This document shows positions 35,927-48,741 of a stretch of 64,000 nt of DNA, in pieces. The notes under the pieces were generated by a model. It saw nothing but the letters and a program-made list of their open reading frames with translations, was not told the DNA's origin and did no database searches. This DNA is from Aphis gossypii (taxonomy: Eukaryota > Arthropoda > Insecta > Hemiptera > Aphididae). Position 1 is the first letter of the stretch. Each line of letters starts with the position of its first letter. Both the position numbers and the translations under genes were made by a program. The DNA lies in assembly GCF_020184175.1 (NCBI RefSeq), contig NC_065530.1:45051260-45115259 (forward strand), given 5' to 3'.

Positions 35927-37548
35927 ATGGCTCTCGCTAGCATGCAAAGGAAAACCAATGTGAGTAAAATTAATTACATGATGATGGTTTTAAACTTTGA
36001 AATATTGTTTGTTTATTATTATATTATATAACTTGTTTAATGATTTCTTTAAATTATTTTTTCCAGGTACGATTACCTCCAGAAATTAATAGGGTTCTTT
36101 ACATTAGAAACTTACCATATAAGATAACTGCTGAGGAAATGTATGATATATTTGGAAAATATGGTGCCATTCGTCAAATTAGAGTGTATGTCAACTATAA
36201 CTATAATTTTATTAATTCTTAAAATAAAAAATTTTAGATTGGTTTGTTAGGAGTGAGTTATCATCTTGAAAATTAAAAACTTTAATAATCCAACATTATT
36301 TTGTTCTGTAATACTTAGCAGTAGTATATACAGCCATACACGATATAAGATTCTACCACTTCTTCCTAAAAGTTCTTTCTCCCACTAGAAATGTTTATTA
36401 TTTACCATCATTAAATATGCAAAGTAGATTAATTGTTTATTATTTTTAATAAATCTAGAATAAATTGTAAAATTTCTATAAAATAGTTTCAGTTTTAGAC
36501 TAATAAAAATATTGTTAAACTTTTGTAATGATTATTTTATTTGTTACTACTACATTTATTACGGCTTTCAAGATAACCTAGGTTAAATTATTTAAAAACT
36601 GTTTAGTTAAAAATTATTTTAATATAATATATTTATTATTTTATAATTAAAATAATTATTTTGTTTGAAATTGCAAAATTATAATCTGTTTAATTTTATG
36701 ACATTTCTTGTGGATTATCACTTTTACTATGTTATTTTTAAGATATATTTAAAATGAGCGTTTAGAATAATTTTTGAATTTTAATGTTGATGCTTTTTAG
36801 TTAGTTTTGGTTCAAATAGCGTATTGAAGCTTCCCTCAGATAATTCTGAATAATTTTAAATAAAAATCCTAATCAAACTGAATTTCAACTTATGCTACTG
36901 TTACTAAGGTTTTTGTACGCTGACTGCCATCCCACTTTTAACACAAAATTCATAAGATTTGTATAATTTTAATTTTATTATTATTATTATTATTATGGCT
37001 ACAATAGTCATTTTATTGAATGAAATATAAGATGTCCAATAAATGTTTATTAAACACATTTATAGAAATATCTATGAATTATGTTATTATGTATTGCAAA
37101 ATGTTCATTTATTATATTATTTTTTGTTTATATAACATTGTAACGCAGTTATTTAAATGTTTTAATGCAATGCATTAATAATTAATTTGAAAAGTTAAAT
37201 TGATGCATTAAATTTTATTTTTATCTAAACTTAAGTTAATTATTATTTTTATTTTATAGAGGCAACACCCCAGATACAAGAGGAACAGCATTTGTAGTAT
37301 ATGAAGATATATTTGATGCAAAGAATGCCTGTGATCACTTGTCTGGATTCAATGTGTGCAACCGATACTTAGTGGTCTTGTACTATCAGGTATAATTTCC
37401 ATTTGTATTATTTGTAAAAGTATTGTATTAATATGCTGTGTTTTTTATTGTTTAGTCTACCAAAGCATTTAAGAAATTAGATACAGATAAGAAGAAAGCA
37501 GAATTAGAAAAAGTTAAAATGAAATATGGCCTCAGTGAAGAAAATTAG
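35927..37548 (+). CDS. SF3B6: SF3B6 (p14), branch-site RNA-binding subunit of U2 snRNP
   Basis: Four exons (35927-35959, 36067-36185, 37260-37389, 37456-37548) give 124 residues; human p14 has 125. A single RRM spans nearly the whole protein: RNP2 is VLYIRNLP, and the RNP1-type strand is GTAFVVYEDI. RLPPEINRVLYIRNLPYK is almost identical to the human sequence, and Tyr23 corresponds to the Tyr22 that contacts the branch adenosine. GFNVCNRYLVVLYY is the conserved C-terminal strand. The tail KMKYGLSEEN is shorter and diverged from human. The protein binds SF3B1 and sits by the branch point in the spliceosome. Intron 2 (about 1.07 kb) holds AT-rich sequence only. Confidence 0.97.
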
Positions 37549-38810
37549 AACTAAATTAATTAATTTTATTTGCAAACACTGGTTAAAGACATATAATGTG
37601 TATGGTATTGATTAACTATAACGGAATATGTATATAAATTTAAATTAAGTTTAAAGATTTGCTTGGATTTGTAATTATAATTTTTATGTATTTTATTTTA
37701 AATGTATTCAACTATAATCATTGACTAATAATTATAGTTGACTGAGACTGTATTGTGTCACTAAGAGTCAAGACAAGATATATTTTTCAATGTCTTAATA
37801 CCTAACCATTTATACCAATAAATCAGGATTAAAATTTTTATCTACATTTTTTAGTGGTAATAACAATTTGTAATGCAATGGCGCAATTGAGGGGTGCAAA
37901 AGGGTATTTAACACCTCTTATTTTTTTATACCCTACTATTATTGGTTTAGTGAAATACCTTGAAACTCAGAAAAATTATGTTGATTTAAAATGTATAATA
38001 TATTATTATCTATTTAATATGATTATGAAATTAAAAAGTTACTTGATTTTTCTAAGGGATAACAATTTTAGCACTCCATGTTTTAGAGGTCTAGTTGCGC
38101 ACATGTAATAATGACTAACAATTCAAGCTAGCATACATTGATTTAAATTTTGAGAAGTGTCTTAATTCATAAATACCTATATTAAAATTAAAAGTCTTTT
38201 ATACCTCAATCTGAGGATAATAAACTTGATAAAATACTATTAGTAGCTAGATAAATGTCATTGATTCATCAGTCATTAAAAAGTTTACATGACATAAATT
38301 TGAAATTAAATTTGACTGTTGACTAGTCAAGTAGTATTCAACTATTTAATATTACCATAAGTAATTGTAAAAATTGTGATAAAAACAACAAAATGTTTTT
38401 GATTTGAAGTACTTAAATCTTTTTGATTTACAATAGAATTAGGACAGATTTTTAAAATACAAGTGTAATTAGATATTTAAAGAAAGTAAAAACAACATAG
38501 ATGGCTAGGTAGTAGGTTTAATAGATATTTATTAGAAAACTACTAGTATCCCAACTTATGAGTTATGACCAACATAGTATTTATTTAAATACATCAATTA
38601 GTGACTTTCGAATTCTGGGACAATATTAGAATATTGACAGATTAAATTGCATGAATTATAGGTATTCCAAAAATATAAAAATTATTATGAATAGTGTTAG
38701 AAAGATATGGCCATGAATCTGGTAGTTAGTACTTATCATTGTACAGACAGCAATAGTAAGTTAATACATTTGTATTAATATGCACATGAACATGTTACAC
38801 ATATATTAAA
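37549..38810. other. 3' flank of SF3B6 and AT-rich spacer
   Basis: A polyadenylation signal AATAAA occurs at about 37819. The open frame 37854-38108 shows no family resemblance and lies in the 3' flank; I treat it as chance. Nothing else recognised. Confidence 0.4.
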
Positions 38811-38818
38811 TTTGAATG

Positions 38819-39279
38819 CAGTGCTTGATTTGAGGGGGGAGTCCCCCTTCTTTTTTAAATTTTTTTTAGCATACCCATTTTATTTATTTGAAACGGAACA
38901 CTGGGAATGCAACATATTTTACAATAATGAATTTGTTTTTTTCAGTTATTCTGATGCAAAATATGCCCATAACCTATAGCCATAATATTTGTACATTTGT
39001 ATCGAATGTGTATGGGAAAAAATAAATCAATTTTCAAAATTCCTTACCATAAAATATAGAGATAAGAAATTATCTGTATTATGCCCACAGAAATAATTTA
39101 AAAAATTATTAATAGAGAAGTGTTTTTTTCTTTTAAAATATTTTTGTACCTGTAATAAATTTAATGATTTTTAGGATTGTGGGTGGTTGAAGGGAGGTGT
39201 GGGGGGTTAGATTTTGTGTAGAACGCATTCATCATCCCCCTTCTAGTCTCCCTTCTAGCTTTTTCAAAATCAAACACTA
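38819..39279. mobile_element. MITE, about 460 bp, hAT-like
   Basis: Left end CAGTGCTTGATTTG, right end (other strand) TAGTGTTTGATTTT, with G-run and C-run subterminal tracts (GGGGGGAGTCCCCC; CCCCCTTCTAGTCTCCC). Flanking 8-mers TTTGAATG and TTTGAGTT agree at 6 of 8 bases. There is no coding sequence inside. Confidence 0.6.
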
Positions 39280-39359
39280 TTTGAGTTTTATAATTTTGTA
39301 ATGAGTACCTACGATGAATATTTTCTAAATAGACATATTTTATTGTAAAATATTATGAT

Positions 39360-40840
39360 GTGTAGTGATTAGTGAAACAGAAGAAACCCGTCGACCAGAA
39401 GTGCCGCTGCAACTATAGTAAACACTCACTTAACACTAAACAGTACGGGCCGGTCGTGACTGTCGGCCCCACCACACACGGCTAACTCGTACATTAATAC
39501 CTATGGGCGTAGGTACCAGTTACCTACCTACACTTATAATAATAATGTTAGAATAGTATTATATATCTACTTCTATGTGACTATGTACATGTTGTGTTCA
39601 GGTTACATCACAATTCGTCGGCGGAACCGCGCGGGCTTCCATCATCGAAGAAACCTGTCGCAAGCCGCAGCTCAGTGTCTGTTGGCGATCCGTGCTACAC
39701 AGTTCGCTTGCTTTTTTTACAATTATTTTTAATCCCGATATCATAATTTTATACCTACAAAAATATAATATTTAAACATCGTTTCTACGCGTTTTATATC
39801 AGCTGGTGTACCTATATATAATGTAATACCGATATTAGATAATTGTGTTTCGGCGGTACCAAAAGACGACCAATAGATATTATATATTTATACACCTGTT
39901 ATATACCTGAGGGCTGAAGTTTAGACGGCTCATCTTCGTGGAAGAAAAGCGTACATGATATAATATGGTTTATACTTTATTATAATGCGTATTTCAGGTA
40001 CTTAAGCACATAATTATGTATTAATTATACATCAATACCTACATCATAAATTAAACGTTACATATTTATAGTTAAAGATAATAATATATCGTTAAATCGC
40101 GTGGGGGTTAAAAACGATTTCAGTGATTGATTTTGAGAGGCAAGAGTTTTGCTCTTTCCTCTGCAGAAATTGAACCTCATACCAGTACCTACTCTAACAT
40201 AATTCTACATTTTTTAAAGAAATATTAATTAATCTTTTTATGTAAATTTATTAATTTATCGCAAGTCTTGGATCCTAAACGTTTTTAATAAATACATTAA
40301 TTATTATAGGTAACTATTTTTAAATATTATATATTTTCTATTATATTTTATTAACTATAATTAGTATAACTTTACCTTTAGGTATACGGCTTTGTCGGCT
40401 TTATACCTAGGTATTTGTTTATTACTATTTTTTTGTTCATTATATTTATAATATTATATATTAAAAGAAGTCTTGTAAATTTTGTGAAACAAAAATAGTA
40501 TGAGGATTACATTATTTCTTACGCGATTGCCGATATTTTTGTCATATAACTATATAAGTGCACACAATTTAGAAGACCCTGTAAGTAGCCAGTAGGTATA
40601 TTGTATTTCACCTTATCGGTATGATAACTAATTCGAAAATTTACTCATATTATGATAGATTTAATACTTATATAATATATTTACCATTTAGATAAATACT
40701 CTCACCACAGATCTTTGCTCTAGATTAGATTTATCTCTTGTTCAAATATATAATATGTATATAGGTGTATATTTTTAATTTTCATTTGATTGTAACCCAC
40801 GGTTAGGTTCGATACGACTCAATAATAATAAAAGTTATTA
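39360..40840. promoter_or_regulatory. Probable MFSD12 promoter and 5' leader
   Basis: A GC- and CpG-richer zone at 39385-39490 and 39600-39720 stands out from AT-rich surroundings about 1.1-1.5 kb upstream of the MFSD12 start, as expected for an unmethylated promoter or a 5' UTR exon. No core promoter element can be assigned. The remainder (39.75-40.83 kb) is AT-rich and featureless. Confidence 0.4.
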
Positions 40841-43800
40841 ATGAACACGATGATGGATCGGTGCGAGAACTGTGGCGATGAATACGAACGGTTGCTGAGC
40901 GAAGAGGATGACCGTTCGTCGGCGGCCGAAGATCAATGTAGCGAACGCACGCTGCATCATCGGCAACCGCAACCCGTGGATACCGGTCGGCGCGTCGCCT
41001 ACGGCTTCGGACACGTCTTCAACGACATCACCGCGGCCATTTGGTTCTCTTACACCATGGTATTCATGCAAAACGTTGTTGGTATACCCTCGACCACCGC
41101 TGGATTTCTGCTGTTTTTTGGCTAGTATTTACATGATACATAATACATATAGTAATAAATAATCATACAAGTATATTATATATTGACTGTATTGGTGGCA
41201 TAATAGGTCATAGACGTAACTTTAAGAGGGCTTCATTGCATTTACACGCATACCTACATTATAGCCTATAGGGAATTAGATATGAATTTATATTCAAATA
41301 ATGAAACACCTATTATTTAGTAATAAATCAAAAATATTAATTTATAACTTAGGTGGTAAAAGAAAGTCAAACATTTACATGTTCACGATAATAATTTTAT
41401 TGTTAAGATTAAGACCTTTAACCAAAACGTTAAAAATTAAGCAAAAACGAGTTAAAAAATATAAAAAAAACCGAAATGTTTAAATAGAGCAAAATAAAAC
41501 GCTATTATAACAGACAACAGTACAAATACATGTTGAGGCCGAAGTTAAATGAGTGCAAGGTGGATTTGACCAAATATGAAATACAATTAAAATGCATTTA
41601 ATTTTAAACACTGTTTTATGTTTTATAACTTATAATATTAGCAATCCAATATAGGATATATCCTATAAATTATATAACAAAATACTAATTGTTTTTGTAA
41701 GACCCTCTTTAAAATGTGAATTTTGAAAAAAAAACCTTTCTTATAGTCAGTGGCGTAGTTTTGGGGGGGGATATGGGGATAGATCCCCCCCCAGAGCCTT
41801 TTTTTTTAATGTTTAAATCATTGACTTATTGAGCCCCCCACTTTATGTTTAACCAATAAATTATATATCCCCCCCCAGAACAAAATCATAACTACGCCAC
41901 TGCTTATAGTGAGCCTTATACCTACATTGTGAAACCATGGTACTGTCAAAATGTCAAGTCTATCTATTTAGTTTAGGACGTTTAGGCTCTATGTTGATTC
42001 TCTGCCAATCAGGTAATAGCCGCTTATAACATATATTATATATTGATAAATTATAATTTACAACTCTGGTTTAAAAAACTTCAACAAATGTCATGCATGA
42101 AAGGGTTAAATATTTTTAAAACACTTATTTCTCTTCCAAATTAGGACTGACAATGATTTTAATCAATGGTATGGTTAAAAAAGAGTTGTATACATGTATA
42201 ATTTGTATATATTATATAATAAATGTGTGACATGACATTTTTTTAAGTGTTTTTTAAACTTGAAAAATTATGTAAAATTAATTTTTTTTAAATTATTTTT
42301 TGTAATAATTACAAGAAACTGAATTTAAAAACTCTTATCTGGCAATTAAAAATCTGATGATATAAGTTAATATATTTTTCGATTTCGTTCATTTTTTTCT
42401 CATATCGTGTAATTAAAGGTCTTGTGTCTGCATGTAATCTGCATTAAAATATAAGTATTTATTTGTAATTATGTTATGACATCAATAAGCATACAATATG
42501 CATAAATATTTAGATATAATGACGAAAATTATTTATTAAACTTTGCGTGGAAGGACTAGCGTGCATTTGTAGTTCTTAGATGGGAAATCATATCCAAAGC
42601 CCAAATATGAAGCGGAAAAAATGCCTCGTTAGAAATATCTACCTAATAGTCAATATATTCTTAAATAACGTTTTTTTCTGGGATAGTTGACGTAAAAATG
42701 TAAAATCAAAAATTGGTCTTCATGTTATAAAAATAAAATATAAGTATTAAGTATACTGTCAAATTCATATATAAGTCGTTCAGTCTTTATAGATATTATA
42801 GCTGAATTAGAGTAGTTATTACGTCGATATTAAAAATGTACCTCACGATTTTATGCGTGTTTTTTTTAATGTAAAATAGTTATCGAATTGCGAGTTTAAC
42901 AAACTACAACCAAAGAACAAACCTACAACTAGATTGTCTATTTATCATTTCATTATAGTTAGTAATTAGTATTATTATTATTAGTTATAGTTATTATTCA
43001 TTACTATATAATGTGAATCCAACATGCTGTTAGTTTGATGGACAATACTGCACGTTTATTAATTATTGGTATATTTTATTGTTTGAGTATATTTGCATGT
43101 GCATATATCTTAACCTCGACTTTAGATTAGTTAGATTGAGTCAGATAATTTGATCACATACAAATTGGTATCAATTTATTGGTAGGTACATCGCATTGTA
43201 AATAAAATCTTACCCAAAAAAATTTGGCTTTTTTCAAATTTATTTTATTATTTGTAGGTATTTAAAATTTTTTACTTTTTTGATTAATTATTTATTTATT
43301 AACAATAGGAATAATAAGAATATCCCAAAAATATATAATATGTACGTATAGATAGAAGATACACATATATATATATATGCAATATAAAATTAATTAAGTA
43401 AATATTTGGCAGTGTTCGTGTTTTCGTGAATTTATAACTTATGTTGATAAAATTGTTGTTTATTTTCAAAAATTTTTAAAATTTAATTTGAGCTAGGTTA
43501 AATATAATATAGTCAACATCAACATTTTTTATAACTTATAAGGTTTTGAAGTTCAAATTTTAAAGTACCCAATTACATATATGAAAAAAATATATTTTTC
43601 ATTATACTCGTATGATTTTATTATTATTATTTTTTTATTCGATAAATATCGCAGACATTTGCAATATTCACTCAGTTCATATAGTAAAAGCAGGTAACAC
43701 GATTCCACTGAGTAGGTATCTAAGATATGTATCACATAATTTTATTTCGTTTTATTTTCCGAGTGACGAGTGACGACTGAATTCATAGAGTTATTATTAT

Positions 43801-46800
43801 CGAGTTGAATATTGCTGGTAATGTGATCATGATTTGTGGTATAATTATTACATAATATTATATTATTCATACTGTATGTTATCGAAAGTGGTATGTGTGT
43901 ATAAGCTGCAATTCACAGCAAAGTATATCGTACTCGTGGACTAATTCACTGACTGATTAAAAATCTACAATCAAAACTGTATGTAGCTAGAAACAAAACT
44001 TTTTAAGGTATCTTTGTATTAAAAATCTAGTAGGTATATATAGAGAACAGGAAACTGCAGCTAGTTGGCCATTATAAAGAGTGTATATTATTAAATACCT
44101 ATCTAAAAAATATATAATATTATGTATAATTATTATAATAGATATAATTGGCACTGTATGCAATATTGCAACCGGCAATGGGCACTGGGCAATGGCATGC
44201 AGTAAACTTGAAATTATTCAGACTATAGTCTAATATTTTATTATAATTTTATTAAATCCGATAATCATTATTAGACTCATGTCATTTGCGGGTCAACTAA
44301 AGAAGCTAACCACCACAGATGTGCCAATACTGGAGTTTAATCATGAAAGAAAAATCTATTTTAAGTATAAAGCTAGCAAACTTTAGTAACTTGCATTGAA
44401 CTCTTCCGAATTGATAAAAAGATGTAATCACCAAAATGTTTCTGAGGATAAACCCTTCATCTAAAATAGATTTGACGAATGCACAGTATAAATACTTTAA
44501 AGTACAATATAAAATACTTTTTAAGTGCCTTATAACAAATATTAACAGTATGCAGATTGGGATTAAGTCTGGGGAATAGCCTAGGACCTAGGTAATAAAG
44601 TCTAGGTCAAAAACTGAACCATTAAGTGAAAAAATAGGATTATTACTATTGGTGTACGTAAATTTAAATGAAATGGGTTCCTGGTATGAACAAAAGTCAT
44701 GGAATGACATCTAGAAATCTTGAACGATAGACCTAATTTTTAATAAAAATTTATTATTCAAGTATATACATTATACAATATACATGCATGTATGATATAT
44801 TTAATATTATCATAACAATTAGGTAATATTATATAATTTAATATTTAAGCCATTTTTCATTTTTATAATATGTGCAAGGTACCTAGTTACATTGTAACAA
44901 TATATTTATATGTATATATTATTTTTTCAAGTGCAGGTCAAACTGTAGACGCAATAGCAACACCATTTGTGGGAATCATGGTTGACAAATTTGGAAAAAA
45001 GAAAAATTGGGTGCTATTAGGTAAATATAACTACCTATATGTATATGATATAAGCGAGTATAATTTAAATGTATTTTTGTTAATCATTTTTATAATGAAA
45101 TTTCATTACACAAGTAAGAACTAATTACCCATTCACACAATATTTCCAGGCACTGTGATGGAAGCCATAAGTTTTCCGTTAATATATTACGTTTGGAATC
45201 TATCGATTTTTGTAACTACTTTGATATATATTTGCGCAATATTAACATTCCAAATGGCCTGGGCTCTTGTTCAAATTTCTCATTTGTCGTTAATACCAGA
45301 GCTAACTGATTTGTCTTTGGAGAGAGGCAAATTAACTTCTATAAGGTGTGTTTGATATAGTTTATTATATAATTTTTTCATTCTTGTTTTATAAAATGTT
45401 TATAATGAAGTATGAACAAAATCATCCGTTATATATATTACGATATTTTTGTATATATTCACCCAATAAGTAAAAAAATAGTATTATTTTTAATTATTTG
45501 TGTATGATTTATAATATGTAAGTACCTATCTAGGTATCATTATAGTGCCTATACGTTATATCTAAATGAAATTATTTTGTGTTTTTAGATATGTATTCAC
45601 TGTGTCCACAAATATTTTAATGTTCATAATTGCTTGGTTAGTGTTTAGAGGTGTACGGAATAACGGAAATATGGGTAGTCTCATTGGTCCTAACGACTCA
45701 GAAAAATTTCAAGTTAGTTTTAAAATATAATATCGAAGATCTACTAGATATACGCCTATATATATTATAATTCTATTTACTCATAATTTATAAATTATAA
45801 TTAAAAAATATAATAATATATAATATAATAACTATTATACATGTAAGTGTTTATTAATTTATTTATGTATTTACTTATGTAATTTATAATGTCATGTATA
45901 GATGTTAGCATTAATTGCTACTACAATTGGAGTGTTTTCTGCGTTTATTTTCCACGGGCTATTGAAAAGTCCACGAAATACCAATAAGAAATTGATGTAC
46001 AGGCAGAATCGACAGATAAATTTTGATAAAATACTACAATTTTGTAAAAACGTTCATCTATATCAAGTGGCTATAGTGTTTACGACTTGTAAGCTGTTAA
46101 TAAATATAGCTCTGATCTATATACCACTATTTATCAACGAATCGGCTATTAACGAATCTGGTACCATTGCTAGCATACCGTTGGTGGCGTATATTTCTTC
46201 TTTGATCACATCTATTGGCGTGGAATACGTTAAACCATATTTTAAATCTGATAAAGTAAGTTTGATTAGTATTTTTATACTTCGACAAGAATATGTCATT
46301 CTAATAATTTATTAACTACCTATATACTTACTAACCTAACTATACTATAACATATATTATTATATATAAATAAACTTATAAACAATATTAATCTTACAAA
46401 AAATAAAAATGTATAAAAATAAAAATTAATTTTGTAAATATGATTAAAGTTGAATTAATTAATTAAAATTATTGTATAAATTACGGAAGGTTTTAGGTTA
46501 GTAGGTATATATTGTTTTATTTTTTTTAATTAAATTATATTAAATTATAATATTTTTTATAAAAATGGTTTCATTGATTCCTGTTTAGATTTAAGTAAAA
46601 CATTTTCATTATTTATAAGCAGTAAATTAATTTAACTTTACTTTTGGAAGAGTAAAGCAAATAGTTTTTGACTTTTTAAGGCAAAAAACGGTCTTTCTCT
46701 GGAACATTTAGATATTGGCAAAATATTCAGTACAGTACAATCGTAATGCAATTTTAATATTGGAAAAGAAACTATCCAGCTTTTTGTTTCTCAGAATTGT

Positions 46801-48544
46801 TAATAAATTTTGTGTTTGGCTTGGTTTGGTGTATTTCAACTGATTTGAAATGCATATATTACTATATGCGCCGTTTACATTATCGTGATCACTAATAGTT
46901 TATTTCTTTTAATACATTCTTTTAAAAAAATTGAGCCTTTAAAATCTTGCACCCAGGAATAGATACCCCCCTTCTCTGTCTCTCTATAATTCGGCTCTGG
47001 TTAGATAATCTTGAAAAATCACTTACTCACACCATGTTACAGTTGTTTTTATTTCTCAGGACACCCAAAGTTGTTAAATTAGGTAAAACTACTTTTTAGG
47101 TTTAAAAATGTAAAACAATTAGAATAGTTGGATGTAGGTTTAATGATTTGGATGACTTAGATCTAGGCGGATATTTAAATAAGAAGTGCATTAATATTTT
47201 ATACAATACTAATTTTAATTAAGCAGTAAAATATTTTTTAAAAATGATTGTATTCAAAATTACAAAATAAATTTAAGGAAATTACTGATATAGAAAAAGA
47301 TTTGGAACATTTTTACAAAAAAAAAAAAAATAAATAAATATTTAAATCACTTCAGAAATCACATATTAACATATTAATTGTTGTATTTTTTATTATTAAC
47401 CATGTATCATATATTGTAAAGTAATATTTTGTTTATGTTTTTAGGCAATCTTTACAATTGGTAGTGTAATATCAATTTTTGGATCATTATTGGTATTCTT
47501 CAATCCTAATAACGCATTAACATATCACTACTTATGTTTAGCTGCTATATGCTTTGGTAATACATTTTTAATTAAACAATAAAATAAATGATTAAATTAA
47601 GTAAATATTAAAGTATAATATTATACCTATCTGATAATAGAATACATTTATTCAAATATATAATAACTGTAATAATATATGCATTGTGCAATGTATGTTA
47701 GGTACCTATTTTTTTTTTTCAAATATTATTTTTAAGGTACATTTAACCATTTTTCCAAGTTGGTAATGAGGAAGTCTGTATGAGTTTCAAATAAATGCAC
47801 AATGCACATACTATTTTATTTTAAGCTGTGAAGGTTAAATGGTTTTACATAATTACTTTTTAATTGTTGTTTAAGTATAGTAAGTTAATGGTATATTTTC
47901 ATTATAGAAAATCCTATCTTTTTTTGTAAATTACAATTAAAATTTAAACAGTGAATTGCGAGTATTTTATTTGCATGATATTGTTTCAAGAACCATTATA
48001 GTTATGCATATTATTTGTTTTTACAATTATTTTATATAATATTTAAGTATTAAATAATTTTAAAAAAAACTAAAAATTAACATAAATTTCTGATAATTGA
48101 GATTAAAATTACAAAAACATCAACTATTACTTCATTTTATTTCTTATTAATTTCTCAGGTTCAGGAAGTGCGATAACTTCAGTTTTGAGCCTTAGTGTCA
48201 CCGCCAATCTTATTGGAAATGATACAGATTGTGGAGCTTCCATATATAGTTCCGTGACATTTTCTGACAAATTAATTAATGGTTTAGTTATCATTGGAAT
48301 AGAATTCATGTAAGAAGTTAAACAAATTGTATTTTAACATAAATAATTAATTTACTAACCTTACTAATTATTATATTTTTTATTTAGGAAATGCACTGAT
48401 TTGGAAAAATGTTCACATTATTATAGAGATGTTTTAGCATTTAGCAGTGGATCACTTGCACTCATTGGTTTATTAGTATTTTTAACAATACCAAAAATAC
48501 TTATAAAAGCAACAAAGAGTTCATCATCGCATATAGTTATTTAA
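40841..48544 (+). CDS. MFSD12: MFSD12-type major facilitator transporter
   Basis: Eight exons (40841-41120, 44937-45020, 45150-45345, 45589-45712, 45902-46255, 47445-47556, 48159-48309, 48388-48544) give 485 residues; human MFSD12 has 480. After a hydrophilic lead with CENC-type cysteines comes the first membrane span (YGFGHVFNDITAAIWFSYTM), then GQTVDAIATPFVGIMVD, and the family hallmark QISHLSLIPEL at 163-173. Hydrophobic segments continue to IVI at the C-terminus, consistent with twelve spans. In mammals MFSD12 imports cysteine into lysosomes and pigment organelles; pigment function in insects is inference. The exon 1/2 junction is uncertain: G|GCTAGT gives exact family alignment, while a GT donor five bases later adds three residues. 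Convergent with MRPL35. Confidence 0.9.
41748..41902. mobile_element. hAT-like MITE (155 bp) in MFSD12 intron 1
   Basis: Ends CAGTGGCGTAGTTTTG and, inverted, CAGTGGCGTAGTTATG, with G8 and C8 subterminal runs. Perfect 8-bp duplications CTTATAGT at 41740-41747 and 41903-41910. No coding content. Confidence 0.9.
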
Positions 48545-48741
48545 ATTAAATTGTACAAGTAAAATATGTTCCTCTGTTATTTTTAAGGTTTGAAAATATT
48601 TTGATTATTTTAGTAGATGGTAATAACTAATAATTAATAAATAATAACATGTTTAATTTAAATATAATGTATATTATATATTTATGAAGTGTTAATTCTA
48701 TATTTCTTATGACACTTTAAAAATATTACTATTGTTTTACA

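Noticed and set aside
37854..38108. 84-codon open frame downstream of SF3B6
   Set aside because: Lies in AT-rich 3' flank, starts and ends without splice or Kozak support, no recognised domain.
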